NCBI RefSeq assembly: GCF_000565015.1
Contig: NZ_JDFF01000001.1
Coordinates: 1-64,000, forward strand
Origin: Porphyromonas catoniae ATCC 51270
GTDB lineage: Bacteria; Bacteroidota; Bacteroidia; Bacteroidales; Porphyromonadaceae
DNA length: 64,000 nt
Direction of reading: 5' to 3'
Shown here: piece by piece, positions 1 through 7,971 of the stretch
Layout of the letters: every line of letters starts with the position of its first letter
Position numbering within the stretch: position 1 is the stretch's first letter
Position numbers and translations under genes: made by a program
Notes under the pieces: generated by a model
The model's database searches: none
Told to the model about the DNA's origin: nothing
The model's input: only the letters and a program-made list of their open reading frames with translations

Positions 1-389
1 TTGCTGATGGTGTGCCCCACGCGCTGACGGATGCCATCGATGAACTTGTCAAAGACAGGGAGAAAGGTGCTGAACTCCTGGATTTGCCCGAGGTAGGCGG
101 AGCGGAGCTTGTCCAGCGAGATCGTTTGGTCGTCTTGGTACTTGTGGTAGAGGGAGTGGAGGCTGGTGGAGATGGCATCTAGGCTAGCATTGACAGCGAG
201 GGCTTCTGAGGAGCGTCCCTTCTGTCGGCTGGTTCTGCTATTCCACTGTGCCTTGTCTACGAAGATCTTCGTGGAGCCAAGATTGCTCATAGCTCCTCCG
301 AGGAAGATCCGTAGCATGACGGGCGACTTGCCTTCTTTGTTCTCGTAGTTGGAGCGTAGGTAGAAGGACACCTTGAACGATTGTCTCAT
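1..389 (-). CDS. Tyrosine recombinase/integrase, N-terminal part (runs off the left edge)
   Basis: Read on the minus strand, an open frame begins at the ATG complementary to 387-389 and stays open to base 1. The product starts MRQSFKVSFYLRSNYENKEG and continues with a LRIFLGG strand. This is the arm-type DNA-binding domain that begins Bacteroidota tyrosine recombinases of conjugative and mobilizable elements. It is followed by the start of the SAM-like core-binding domain (FLPVFDKFIDGIRQRVGH, about residues 106-124). The catalytic domain lies outside the window, so activity cannot be judged. The gene points away from tRNA-Ser 312 bp upstream, and that gap carries repeated octamers resembling arm-type sites. 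It is probably the integrase of an element extending leftwards. Confidence 0.8.
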   Translation of the reverse strand, partial: MRQSFKVSFYLRSNYENKEGKSPVMLRIFLGGAMSNLGSTKIFVDKAQWNSRTSRQKGRSSEALAVNASLDAISTSLHSLYHKYQDDQTISLDKLRSAYLGQIQEFSTFLPVFDKFIDGIRQRVGHTIS

Positions 390-406
390 AATGCATCATT
401 CCTTAG

Positions 407-540
407 TGTAGCAGGTGCTACAAAGTTACTTACTTACACATTGAATGAGAGCATGTTGCTGCCTTCAATTAGCCCTTCATTTAGCCGTCACTGCTACACT
501 AATTGCTACGCCTTGATTTGTGTAGCAGTTTCTGTAGCAG
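407..540. repeat. Repeated octamer TGTAGCAG (candidate integrase arm-type sites)
   Basis: Four exact copies of TGTAGCAG lie between the integrase start and tRNA-Ser: plus strand at 407-414, 521-528 and 533-540, and inverted at 491-498. Partial copies occur at 416-422 and 503-509. Clustered direct and inverted short repeats next to an integrase gene are typical of arm-type recombinase sites. The function is inferred from position only. Confidence 0.5.
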
Positions 541-609
541 AATTTGACCGATTGATGACTATTAGACCCTAGGGGTAAGCCGTCAGGTCTATGGACTGCA
601 TACAAAGAA

Positions 610-642
610 AAATCGTTGTAAGACCATGTCCTACAACGATTT
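610..642 (-). terminator. Intrinsic terminator downstream of tRNA-Ser
   Basis: An 11-bp perfect stem (610-620 with 632-642) encloses an 11-nt loop. On the minus strand it is followed by TTTTTCTTTG. It lies 58 bp beyond the 3' end of tRNA-Ser and fits termination of that transcript. Confidence 0.7.
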
Positions 643-700
643 ACTCTTGTTTTGAAGGCTTCTCTGACGACCATTTTGCAGTCACTTTGAAGCCTCTTTG

Positions 701-785
701 CGGAGAGAGAGGGATTCGAACCCCCGGAGCCTCTCAGCTCAACGGTTTTCAAGACCGCCGCAATCGACCACTCTGCCATCTCTCC
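701..785 (-). tRNA. tRNA-Ser (anticodon UGA)
   Basis: The minus-strand sequence folds as a class II tRNA. The acceptor stem GGAGAGA/TCTCTCC is followed by discriminator G. The anticodon loop is CTTGAAA with anticodon TGA, there is a long variable arm, and the T arm contains GGTTCGAATCC. The length is 85 nt and CCA is not encoded. An integrase gene starts 312 bp beyond its 3' end, so this tRNA may be the integration target of the neighbouring element. Confidence 0.95.
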
Positions 786-1150
786 TTTGGTCGTTGAAGT
801 GACTCCTCATGCATCCCTCGTGGTGCTGGTTGAGCCACTTTTGCGAGTGCAAAGTTACTATTAAATCTGAAATAAACAAGACCTACCTACAATAACATCT
901 AAGGCTAATACATGATAACGTCATGTATACAATGAGGGAATTGATAGCCAGCAATGATATTTTCTCTTAGTTGCATCTCTCATATGTTACCCAGCGAACG
1001 TTATAGTTGATTGTCAGAAACCTGTATTTACCACGTATTACCCCTTAAGCGTCTCGTGTGGGAGGATGTTGGGTATCCCTTTCCCCTTCCAGAACACCAG
1101 AATAAAACACTTACAATCAAGATATTACAAAATGCTTTAAAAGTGTCAAC
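786..1150. other. Intergenic stretch with no gene recognised
   Basis: This AT-richer stretch between tRNA-Ser and repeat array A1 has no ORF of convincing composition. I see no RNA gene or clear hairpin. It should hold the tRNA-Ser promoter, read on the minus strand. Confidence 0.4.
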
Positions 1151-1263
1151 TACGAGTTACTATAACTCTCTTCGACGAGTTATGGTAAGTCGCTCAAGCG
1201 AGTTACGGTAAGTCGTTGCAAAGAGTTGTGGTAAGTCGTTAAGACGACTTATAGTAACTCGTC
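1151..1263. repeat. Family A palindromic array A1 (five units, 23-bp period)
   Basis: Five near-palindromic 15-bp cores of the form GASTTANNNTAASTC start at 1154, 1177, 1200, 1223 and 1246, an exact 23-bp period. The centre triplets are CTA, TGG, CGG, TGG and TAG, so most units point opposite to those of arrays A2-A5. The array sits about 160 bp upstream of the -7 box of the next plus-strand gene. Confidence 0.9.
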
Positions 1264-1422
1264 AAACACCTTTACAAACACCACATTCATAAGCTATTAC
1301 AAAATAGCTTCATTCAGCTTGTATCATGAGCATACACCATTGCAGATAGTCAATCCCTTAATGATATACCCGAGGTTATTGTATGTTATCCTTGAATGTC
1401 TTCGGACAACCTACATTCTTAG

Positions 1423-1430
1423 TATCTTTG
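1423..1430 (+). promoter_or_regulatory. Bacteroidota -7 box (TATCTTTG) for the 1473 gene
   Basis: TATCTTTG matches the Bacteroidota consensus TAnnTTTG and lies 42 bp before the proposed GTG start. No convincing -33 TTTG is seen at the usual spacing. Confidence 0.55.
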
Positions 1431-1472
1431 CGAGCATAGAGATAATTAGAATAAACTAACTAGACAGGAAGT

Positions 1473-2450
1473 GTGACAAAGTATCAGAGCGTACAGCCTC
1501 AAGGCGAAGCTCTACTTAAAACCCTGAGGCAGTATGTGGAGGCTTTCACAGAGGGGAAACCACTCAGCTCAGAGGTGGCTTGCCATGTGATTTACCAAGG
1601 GAGAAATACCCTCTACCGGGTCGAGTGCCCTGAAGGAGACTTCGTAGTGAAGCACTTTGGTTCACTACGGCTACTTCGCTCTGCCTACTACGGTTGGACA
1701 AATACGGGGAAAGCACGACGCTCATATCTAAACGCCCTCCAGCTAGAATCCCTTTCGCTGCCTACCCCCGAACCCATCGGTTACATAGAGCAGCATGATG
1801 CCCTCGGGATGCTTATCGATAGCTACTACATCTGTCGCTATACAGCCATGACAGAATCCACTCTACAGCCCTATGCAGCTGGGGAGAAGTATTCGGAGCC
1901 ATTAATCAAAGCACTCGGGGAGTATCTGGCTAACCTACATGAGTGTGGTGTCGTACATGAAGACCTTTCACCAGGCAATATTCCTTACATACTAGATGAG
2001 TCTACGGGGACGTATACGTTCTATCTAGTAGACCTAAATAGGATGCATTTCTCCCCCTACGCTCTCTCTAGACAGGTGAGCCTACATAACCTGGAGCGTC
2101 TATTTCATTCCTACAAAGCCTGCGACTTACTAGCAAAGTCCTATGCGGAAGCGCGTGGCTGGGAGGTAGCTAGCTTCACTAGGGAGCTTCAAGCAGCATG
2201 TGATCAGTTCTGGCTAAAGCGTCTACCCAAGCTCGCCCGACGCTACTCTATGCGCACCTATGGTACCAGCACCAAGCAATACCTTCGACTATACGATCGC
2301 TATCTCTGGCGTAGACGTCTGCGCCGTATCTTGCCTTCCTCTAGCCTCAAGCAACGGCTCTTCGCCGAAGAGATCGCCTTTTACAGACGGCACCTTCAAC
2401 CAGAAGATGTCCGCCGTGCTCTAGCTAACAGAGAAGGCTATCCCGAGTAA
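1473..2450 (+). CDS. Lipopolysaccharide-kinase-like (Kdo/WaaP family) protein
   Basis: The 325-residue protein has a protein-kinase-like fold. FVVKHFGS near residue 58 supplies the ATP-binding lysine. VVHEDLSPGN near residues 161-170 is the catalytic loop and LVDLNRM is the metal-binding DFG equivalent. This pattern is typical of the Kdo/WaaP kinases that phosphorylate LPS core sugars, though related folds act on other small substrates. The start is the GTG at 1473, preceded by AGGAAG; no upstream ATG is available. A GH3-family gene follows 21 bp later and is probably cotranscribed. The substrate is not known. The C-terminus is rich in Arg and Tyr, suiting a membrane-surface location (inference). 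Confidence 0.75.
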   Translation: MTKYQSVQPQGEALLKTLRQYVEAFTEGKPLSSEVACHVIYQGRNTLYRVECPEGDFVVKHFGSLRLLRSAYYGWTNTGKARRSYLNALQLESLSLPTPEPIGYIEQHDALGMLIDSYYICRYTAMTESTLQPYAAGEKYSEPLIKALGEYLANLHECGVVHEDLSPGNIPYILDESTGTYTFYLVDLNRMHFSPYALSRQVSLHNLERLFHSYKACDLLAKSYAEARGWEVASFTRELQAACDQFWLKRLPKLARRYSMRTYGTSTKQYLRLYDRYLWRRRLRRILPSSSLKQRLFAEEIAFYRRHLQPEDVRRALANREGYPE

Positions 2451-2471
2451 TACAGTCATACAGGAAAGGAT

Positions 2472-4013
2472 ATGGACCTAAAGACAAAGCTTATCTATCA
2501 GGCTGCGAAGCTACGCCTCAACAAAATCGCCCGCTACGGGGATGAGGTAGAGGAGCTCCAGGTGAAGCAACTTCGACACGTACTAGATCGCTCCACAGTG
2601 ACCTCCTTCGCCAAATGTCATGGACTAAGTCGGGCTACCAACTACCGAGAGTATGCAGAGCGAGTAGCGGTACAGGACTACGAGGGAGTCAAGGCTGACA
2701 TTGAGCGTATGATCCAAGGCGAACGGGATGTACTCATACCCGGTGTATGCACATGGTATGCAAAGTCTAGTGGTACGACAAGTGATCGTAGTAAGTTCAT
2801 TCCTGTACCCTACCTTCACCTCCAAGATTGCCATTACCGTGGAGGAAGTGATGCCCTATGGATATACCTAAGGAATAACCCAGATAGTCGTTTCTTCTCT
2901 ACAAAGGGACTTGTCCTCGGGGGTAGCCATTCTCCTATCAAATTAAATGGCCAAGCAAAAGCCGGAGACCTCAGTGCCATCCTCGTCGAGCACATGCCCA
3001 TATTGGGAAATATCCTTCGTGTACCAAGCAAGCAAACCCTGCTCATGAGCGAGTGGACAGAAAAGATGCAGACCATCGTACGGGAGGTAGCACACACCCG
3101 AGTGGGAAGCCTATCTGGTGTCCCCTCGTGGATGTTGGTTCTGCTCAAGGAGGTACTTCGCTATACGGGAGCTGAGTATATCACTGATGTTTGGCCAGAG
3201 CTGGAGGTATTCTTTCATGGAGGTATTAGCTTCAGCCCCTACCGAGAAACATATCAGTCATTGATCCCCTCGGAGCGCATGCACTACGAAGAGACCTACA
3301 ATGCCAGCGAAGGCTTCTTTGCCATACAAGATGACCCAAATGAGTCTGGTATGCTCCTGATGCTGGACTATGGCATCTTCTATGAGTTCATACCTATGGA
3401 GGAGCTGACAGAAGACCTCAGCCTCGCTCGCACACTCCCTCTCTGGGAGGTCGAGCTGGGGAAGGACTATGCCCTTGTAATCACGACACTAGGAGGTCTG
3501 TACCGTTACCTGATCGGAGACACTGTGCGTTTCACATCTTTGGCACCCTATCGAATCACAATCTCTGGCCGAACCAAACACTTCATCAATGCCTTTGGAG
3601 AAGAGCTGATGGTGGCCAATACAGATGAGGCGATTGCCCGAGCTTCACGAAAGACGGGTGCACTGGTATCAGACTATACAGTTGCACCACATTTTTTCTT
3701 TGAGGAGGGGAAGGGATGCCATGACTGGTTAATCGAGTTTGAGCGTGCACCCGAAGATGTGAGTGCCTTTGCCCAAGTCCTAGATAATGAACTACGTCAG
3801 CTTAACTCCGACTACGATGCTAAGCGGTACGAAGATATGACGTTAAAACCACTTCAGCTAACGCTTGCCCCAAAGGGACTCTTCCATCGATGGCTTGAGC
3901 AACAGGGTAAGCTCGGTGGGCAACACAAGGTACCACGCCTCTCAGGCAATCGGCGGTATCTAGACGAGCTACTCAGCCTACTTCCCTCTACCACACAACC
4001 ATCACAAGAATAG
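2472..4013 (+). CDS. GH3 auxin-responsive-promoter family protein (acyl-adenylating enzyme)
   Basis: This 513-residue protein belongs to the GH3 branch of the ANL adenylating superfamily. WYAKSSGTTSDRSKFIPV near residues 95-112 is the phosphate-binding loop. YNASEGFFAIQ near residue 276 is a second nucleotide motif. YRYLIGDTVRFT and ISGRTKHFINAFGEEL correspond to the hinge region. Plant members conjugate amino acids to hormones; bacterial substrates are mostly unknown. It sits 21 bp after a kinase-like gene and 2 bp before a small membrane protein, suggesting a three-gene operon. A role in modifying a lipid or envelope acid is plausible but is inference. Confidence 0.85.
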   Translation: MDLKTKLIYQAAKLRLNKIARYGDEVEELQVKQLRHVLDRSTVTSFAKCHGLSRATNYREYAERVAVQDYEGVKADIERMIQGERDVLIPGVCTWYAKSSGTTSDRSKFIPVPYLHLQDCHYRGGSDALWIYLRNNPDSRFFSTKGLVLGGSHSPIKLNGQAKAGDLSAILVEHMPILGNILRVPSKQTLLMSEWTEKMQTIVREVAHTRVGSLSGVPSWMLVLLKEVLRYTGAEYITDVWPELEVFFHGGISFSPYRETYQSLIPSERMHYEETYNASEGFFAIQDDPNESGMLLMLDYGIFYEFIPMEELTEDLSLARTLPLWEVELGKDYALVITTLGGLYRYLIGDTVRFTSLAPYRITISGRTKHFINAFGEELMVANTDEAIARASRKTGALVSDYTVAPHFFFEEGKGCHDWLIEFERAPEDVSAFAQVLDNELRQLNSDYDAKRYEDMTLKPLQLTLAPKGLFHRWLEQQGKLGGQHKVPRLSGNRRYLDELLSLLPSTTQPSQE

Positions 4014-4015
4014 AA

Positions 4016-4258
4016 ATGAAACGAATACAAATCCGCATTGCTCTACTGCTGCTCTATGTCGGGGTATTAGGCTATTTCTTCTATCCCAAGGGATACTCAC
4101 CTCTAGAGGGTGAAGGTCTTCGCTGGGCACTCACCTTTGCAGGTGTCCTCATCCTTCTGATTGCGTTATATCTCATACTACGCTATCGGGAGAAGAAGCG
4201 GAGCAAGTACGAATATGGACAATACCCAGAGAAGGGAGAGGGGCAAGAAGAAAAGTAA
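4016..4258 (+). CDS. Small membrane protein of unknown function
   Basis: The 80-residue protein has two predicted transmembrane helices (about residues 7-24 and 36-58) joined by a short loop. A charged Lys/Glu/Gly tail (KRSKYEYGQYPEKGEGQEEK) follows. It begins 2 bp after the GH3 gene stop and must be cotranscribed with it. I do not recognise a family. Close coupling suggests a membrane anchor or partner for the upstream enzymes, but nothing in the sequence proves it. Confidence 0.7.
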   Translation: MKRIQIRIALLLLYVGVLGYFFYPKGYSPLEGEGLRWALTFAGVLILLIALYLILRYREKKRSKYEYGQYPEKGEGQEEK

Positions 4259-4281
4259 GACATACATACCCATTAAATAGA

Positions 4282-4317
4282 TGAAGGGGCAAGCGAAATG
4301 ATTCGCTTGCCCCTTCA
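4282..4317. terminator. Bidirectional intrinsic terminator between convergent genes
   Basis: A perfect 16-bp stem (4282-4297 with 4302-4317) with a 4-nt loop sits between the plus-strand operon ending at 4258 and tyrS ending at 4341. It can serve both. Confidence 0.85.
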
Positions 4318-4340
4318 TTGTATGGGTAGAGCCAGAAGCC

Positions 4341-5636
4341 TTACCCTACAATCAGCAGGTAATAATTCTTCTTTCCTCGCTGGACAAGTAAATAACGCCC
4401 TGCGATAAGCTGCTCCGTTGTCACTAGGTCATCGGGTGAGGTGACCTTCTCCTTATTGAGGCTCAGTCCACCTGCTGCTATGAGCTTACGCAGCTCACCC
4501 TTCGAGGGGAGCACAGTGGCATGCTCTGTCAGAAGCTCTGCAATCTTAATCCCTGCACTAAGTGCTTCTCGAGAGACTTCAAACTGAGGTACACCCTCGA
4601 AGACGGAGAGTAATGTCCCCTCGTCTAGGGTCTGAAGCTGTTCCTTTGTTCCCTGCCCAAAGAGTATCGAGGAGGCGGCAACAGCTGCATCGTAATCGGC
4701 TCGACTATGTACAAGAACCGTAAGCTCCTCGGCCAAGCGCTTCTGCAGAGGGCGAAGGTGCGGTGCCTCAGCCTGCTCCTTCTCTAGCTGAGCAATTTCT
4801 TCTTGCCCTAAGGTTGTGAAGATCTTAATATATCGGGCAGCATCAGCATCATTTACATTCAGCCAGAATTGGTAGAATACGTACGGACTCGTGCGAGCTG
4901 GATCCAACCAAACATTCCCAGATTCCGTCTTACCGAACTTACCTCCATCGGCCTTCGTGATAAGCGGACATACTAGGCCAAAGGCTTCACCGCCCTCTTT
5001 ACGACGAATAAGTTCTGTACCGGTAGTGATATTCCCCCATTGGTCAGAGCCTCCCATCTGTAGACGACAACCATAGTTGCGATAGAGGTATAGATAATCG
5101 TATCCCTGAAGGAGCTGGTAGCTGAACTCGGTGAAGGACATACCGGCAGAGTTCTCTCCGCTGAGGCGTTTCTTCACTGAGTCTTTGGCCATCATATAGT
5201 TCACGGTAATATGCTTGCCGATGTCTCGGATGAAGGTCAGGAATGTATAGTCCTTCATCCAGTCGTAGTTATTGACAAGGACAGCGGAGTTTGGGGCATC
5301 ACTATCAAAGTCTAGGAACTTTGCCAACTGCCTCTTGATACACTCTTGATTGTGGCGGAGTGTCTCTTCGTCGAGTAGATTACGCTCTGCAGACTTCATT
5401 GAGGGATCTCCAATCATCCCTGTTGCTCCACCGATCAAAGCCAGTGGGCGATGACCAGCACGCTGTAGATGACGCAACATCATCACTCCAACAAGGTGAC
5501 CGATGTGTAGTGAGTCCGCAGTAGGGTCAATGCCAAGGTAAGCAGAGGTGCGCTCCTTGAGCAACTGCTCCTCCGTCCCTGGGATCATATCATGGATCAT
5601 CCCACGCCAGCGAAGCTCTTCAATAAAGTTGGTCAT
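4341..5636 (-). CDS. tyrS: Tyrosine-tRNA ligase
   Basis: TyrS attaches tyrosine to tRNA-Tyr in the cytoplasm. The 431-residue length is normal for the bacterial TyrRS family. HIGH occurs exactly at residues 44-47, the tyrosine pocket motif GSDQWGN near residue 200, and KFGKTES as the KMSKS equivalent near residue 235. The last 65 or so residues form an S4 RNA-binding domain ([17 protein letters not shown]). In many Bacteroidota tyrS is near the rnpA-yidD cluster; here it stands alone, with its own -7 box upstream and a strong terminator downstream. Confidence 0.97.
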   Translation of the reverse strand: MTNFIEELRWRGMIHDMIPGTEEQLLKERTSAYLGIDPTADSLHIGHLVGVMMLRHLQRAGHRPLALIGGATGMIGDPSMKSAERNLLDEETLRHNQECIKRQLAKFLDFDSDAPNSAVLVNNYDWMKDYTFLTFIRDIGKHITVNYMMAKDSVKKRLSGENSAGMSFTEFSYQLLQGYDYLYLYRNYGCRLQMGGSDQWGNITTGTELIRRKEGGEAFGLVCPLITKADGGKFGKTESGNVWLDPARTSPYVFYQFWLNVNDADAARYIKIFTTLGQEEIAQLEKEQAEAPHLRPLQKRLAEELTVLVHSRADYDAAVAASSILFGQGTKEQLQTLDEGTLLSVFEGVPQFEVSREALSAGIKIAELLTEHATVLPSKGELRKLIAAGGLSLNKEKVTSPDDLVTTEQLIAGRYLLVQRGKKNYYLLIVG

Positions 5637-5676
5637 ATCTATCTTTTCAATCGATTTGATTACCTAATAATGTGTG

Positions 5677-5684
5677 CAAAGGTA
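5677..5684 (-). promoter_or_regulatory. -7 box (TACCTTTG) for tyrS
   Basis: The minus-strand TACCTTTG fits TAnnTTTG and lies about 40 bp before the tyrS start. Confidence 0.5.
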
Positions 5685-5849
5685 CACATAACCTTTAGAA
5701 AAGCACGCAATAGACAGCACAATAGGCTCTGGTCTAAACTCGCTACACCAGAGCATCTATCCCTTGAGTAGCTGTACTCACTACCTCATCACTACAAGCG
5801 CGAGATAATAAACCGAGCTACGAAGGGCGTACGCCACCAATCGTCGAGG

Positions 5850-6431
5850 CTACAGACGCACCATCCCGCTGAAGCCCATGAAGGCCATAGCTAGGATACC
5901 TGCTGAGATTAGTGCAATAGGAATACCCTTCATCGAAGGGGGAAGAGTCGTGCGAGCAAGCTGTTCGCGTATTCCAGCGAAGACTGCTAGCGCAAGCGTA
6001 AATCCTAGAGCAATCGATATGGCGTAGACAACGCTCTCTAGGAGGTTGAAATCCTTCTGAATCACCATGATTGCCACCCCAAGTACACAACAGTTTGTCG
6101 TGATAAGAGGAAGGAAGACTCCAAGGGCTTGATAAAGGGCTGGCGAGACCTTCTTGAGGATAATCTCTACCATCTGTACCAAGGCAGCAATGACGAGAAT
6201 GAACGTAATCGTCTGCATGTAGGTCATGTCCAGTGGCTCCAGTACAAACCTCTGCAAAAGGAAGGTACACATGGTCGACAGAGCCAAGACAAAGGTCACT
6301 GCTGCCCCCATGCCTAGGGCTGTGTCAATCTTCTTCGATACACCTAGGAAGGGACAGATACCGAGGAACTGTGAGAAGACAACGTTATTGACGAAGACCG
6401 CTGCAACAAAGATGAGCAGATAGTGTATCAT
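5850..6431 (-). CDS. rnfA: Rnf electron transport complex subunit A
   Basis: RnfA is an integral membrane subunit of the ion-translocating ferredoxin:NAD+ oxidoreductase. The 193-residue protein has six predicted helices. It carries the family motifs NNVVFSQFLGICPFLGV (residues 14-30) and ITTNCCVLGVA (about 110-120), whose cysteines hold the intramembrane Fe-S cluster shared with RnfE. It is the last gene of the rseC-rnfBCDGEA operon, 28 bp after rnfE. RnfA and RnfE are homologous and inserted in opposite topologies. No strong terminator follows; a short 8-bp hairpin lies near 5726-5754. Confidence 0.96.
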   Translation of the reverse strand: MIHYLLIFVAAVFVNNVVFSQFLGICPFLGVSKKIDTALGMGAAVTFVLALSTMCTFLLQRFVLEPLDMTYMQTITFILVIAALVQMVEIILKKVSPALYQALGVFLPLITTNCCVLGVAIMVIQKDFNLLESVVYAISIALGFTLALAVFAGIREQLARTTLPPSMKGIPIALISAGILAMAFMGFSGMVRL

Positions 6432-6459
6432 AGGACGAATTGCTTAGTAATGGAAGGGA

Positions 6460-7047
6460 CTATTTCTTCTTGGCAATCTTATTCGATAGCGCAATCAGGT
6501 AGCCGAGGACAATAAAGGCTCCTGGGGCAAGGACAAAGAGCAACGCTCCGTATTCCTTAGGGTAGACGTTCTGTCCGAAGACAGTCCCAGCTCCCAACAG
6601 CTCACGAACAAGGCCCAAGAGGGTCAGCGAGCATGTGAAGCCAAGCCCTATCCCAAGTCCATCAAAGGTCGAATGCAGCACACTACTCTTAGCTGCTACG
6701 GCTTCTGCTCGCCCGAGTACGATACAGTTTACTACGATGAGTGGGATAAAAAGCCCTAGAGATGCATATAGAGCTGGCACAAAGGCCTGCATCAAGAGCT
6801 GTACAATCGTTACGAAGCCCGCGATCACAACGATAAAGCTCGGGATACGTACCGCATCTGGTACTAGGTGCTTAATCATAGAGATAACAGTGTTCGAGCA
6901 GATGAGGACGAACATGGTGGCAAGTCCCATAGCCATCCCATTTGCTGCTGAGCTGGTCGTGGCAAGAGTGGGACACATGCCAAGCAGAAGGACGAAGGTA
7001 GGGTTCTCCGTCGTAATGCCATTGCGTATAATCTCTAATGGTTTCAT
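6460..7047 (-). CDS. rnfE: Rnf electron transport complex subunit E
   Basis: The 195-residue integral membrane protein pairs with RnfA in the Rnf complex. The family motifs ENPTFVLLLGMCPTLATTSSA (start at residue 15) and IPLIVVNCIVLGRAEA are present, with the paired cysteines. The protein ends in the lysine-rich tail NKIAKKK. It is separated from rnfG by 225 bp that contain a family B repeat array, whereas the other rnf genes are 3-49 bp apart. Expression of rnfE and rnfA may therefore be uncoupled to some degree from the upstream genes (inference). Confidence 0.96.
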   Translation of the reverse strand: MKPLEIIRNGITTENPTFVLLLGMCPTLATTSSAANGMAMGLATMFVLICSNTVISMIKHLVPDAVRIPSFIVVIAGFVTIVQLLMQAFVPALYASLGLFIPLIVVNCIVLGRAEAVAAKSSVLHSTFDGLGIGLGFTCSLTLLGLVRELLGAGTVFGQNVYPKEYGALLFVLAPGAFIVLGYLIALSNKIAKKK

Positions 7048-7106
7048 AGATGCTGGAGATAGAGTAGCTGGGAGGATAAATTCGGGGGATGAGGGAGAGT
7101 CGAAAC

Positions 7107-7192
7107 AGGTACCGAGGCAAACTGCATAGAGGTTATGGGGATACCTTAGTCGAGGTTACGGGGGAAACTATCGAGAGGTTACGGGGAAAACT
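7107..7192. repeat. Family B palindromic array B1, inside the rnf operon
   Basis: Four units with the core AGGTTACGGGGAAAACT or variants start at 7107, 7130, 7153 and 7176, an exact 23-bp period. The core is a degenerate palindrome (AGGT...ACCT in the best copies). A decayed fifth unit may precede it at 7084. This is the only array in the window located within an operon. Confidence 0.85.
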
Positions 7193-7272
7193 GAGTTCTG
7201 GGTCAAGCTATACTTCCTTGGTCATACTTTGTACGCTGCTCCTTAGGTAGCAGAGCTAATTCAATTGAGGGA

Positions 7273-7968
7273 TTAGCTCTTTGTCTCAGAGTTTGCACTC
7301 TCTGCTGTACTCACAGTGGCAGAGCTAACTGAGTCGGAGGACTTGTTGCCACTCACTTTGCTGCCCTCGGGATCTTGCACATACTTAAAGACGCTCCATG
7401 CACGATTGACTGCGTCTAAGAAGGCTCGGCTACTAATTGTAGCCGCTGTGATGGCATCGACCTTTCCTCCGTCCTTCGAGACAGAGAGCGGAGCCGAGGC
7501 TTTCATATCTAGTCCTCGCATATCACGGATACCACCCGTCTCACTCTTTTCGTGGAACCATTCGGGGATCAGCGATCCAAGCCCTGGGCTCTCTGCGTGC
7601 TGAAGGACGGAGAAGTCCACGAGCTTACCTGAGGCATCAAAGCCCACCATCACAGAGATCAGTCCACTGAAACCTCGCTGTGTGTAGCTCTCGATAGCAA
7701 AGCCCACAAGCTGTCCCTTCATCTTGGCAGGATAAACGGTAAGCGAATCGGTTTCCCCCTCGGGAAGGACACGTATCTTTTCGGCGAAGGGGTTATTATC
7801 AAACTTCGGTGTCACGGCACTAATTGCCTCGACTTTGGCCTTGACTTGAGCCTCCTCAATGGGGGCTTTTGTCACCTTATTGACCAAGGCGAGGATACCG
7901 GAGACGATGATGCAGATCCCCGTTAGGGAGAGGAGCATGTTGCGGAGTGTCGAGCTGAGTTTTGCCAT
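7273..7968 (-). CDS. rnfG: Rnf electron transport complex subunit G (covalent FMN protein)
   Basis: RnfG carries a covalently bound FMN and passes electrons within the Rnf complex on the periplasmic side. The 231-residue protein has one N-terminal helix (about residues 8-26) and an FMN-binding domain. The flavinylation site is at DAITAATISS near residue 175, where the usual S/T-G-A-T reads T-A-A-T; the acceptor threonine is retained. A Ser/Thr/Val-rich tail of about 30 residues follows. The gene begins 3 bp after rnfD. Attachment requires an ApbE-type flavin transferase, not seen in this window. Confidence 0.95.
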   Translation of the reverse strand: MAKLSSTLRNMLLSLTGICIIVSGILALVNKVTKAPIEEAQVKAKVEAISAVTPKFDNNPFAEKIRVLPEGETDSLTVYPAKMKGQLVGFAIESYTQRGFSGLISVMVGFDASGKLVDFSVLQHAESPGLGSLIPEWFHEKSETGGIRDMRGLDMKASAPLSVSKDGGKVDAITAATISSRAFLDAVNRAWSVFKYVQDPEGSKVSGNKSSDSVSSATVSTAESANSETKS

Positions 7969-7971
7969 AGC

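Noticed and set aside
1011-1211. 66-residue frame before the kinase-like gene
   Set aside because: It overlaps array A1 and ends inside it; the codons reflect the repeats.
1151-1263. Palindromic arrays read as CRISPR
   Set aside because: Spacers between cores are only 8 bp (families A and B about 6-8 bp, C 4 bp), units vary, and there are no cas genes in the window.
5726-5754. Possible terminator after rnfA
   Set aside because: The stem is only 8 bp with a 13-nt loop and has no T tract, so it is mentioned with rnfA and not listed as a feature.
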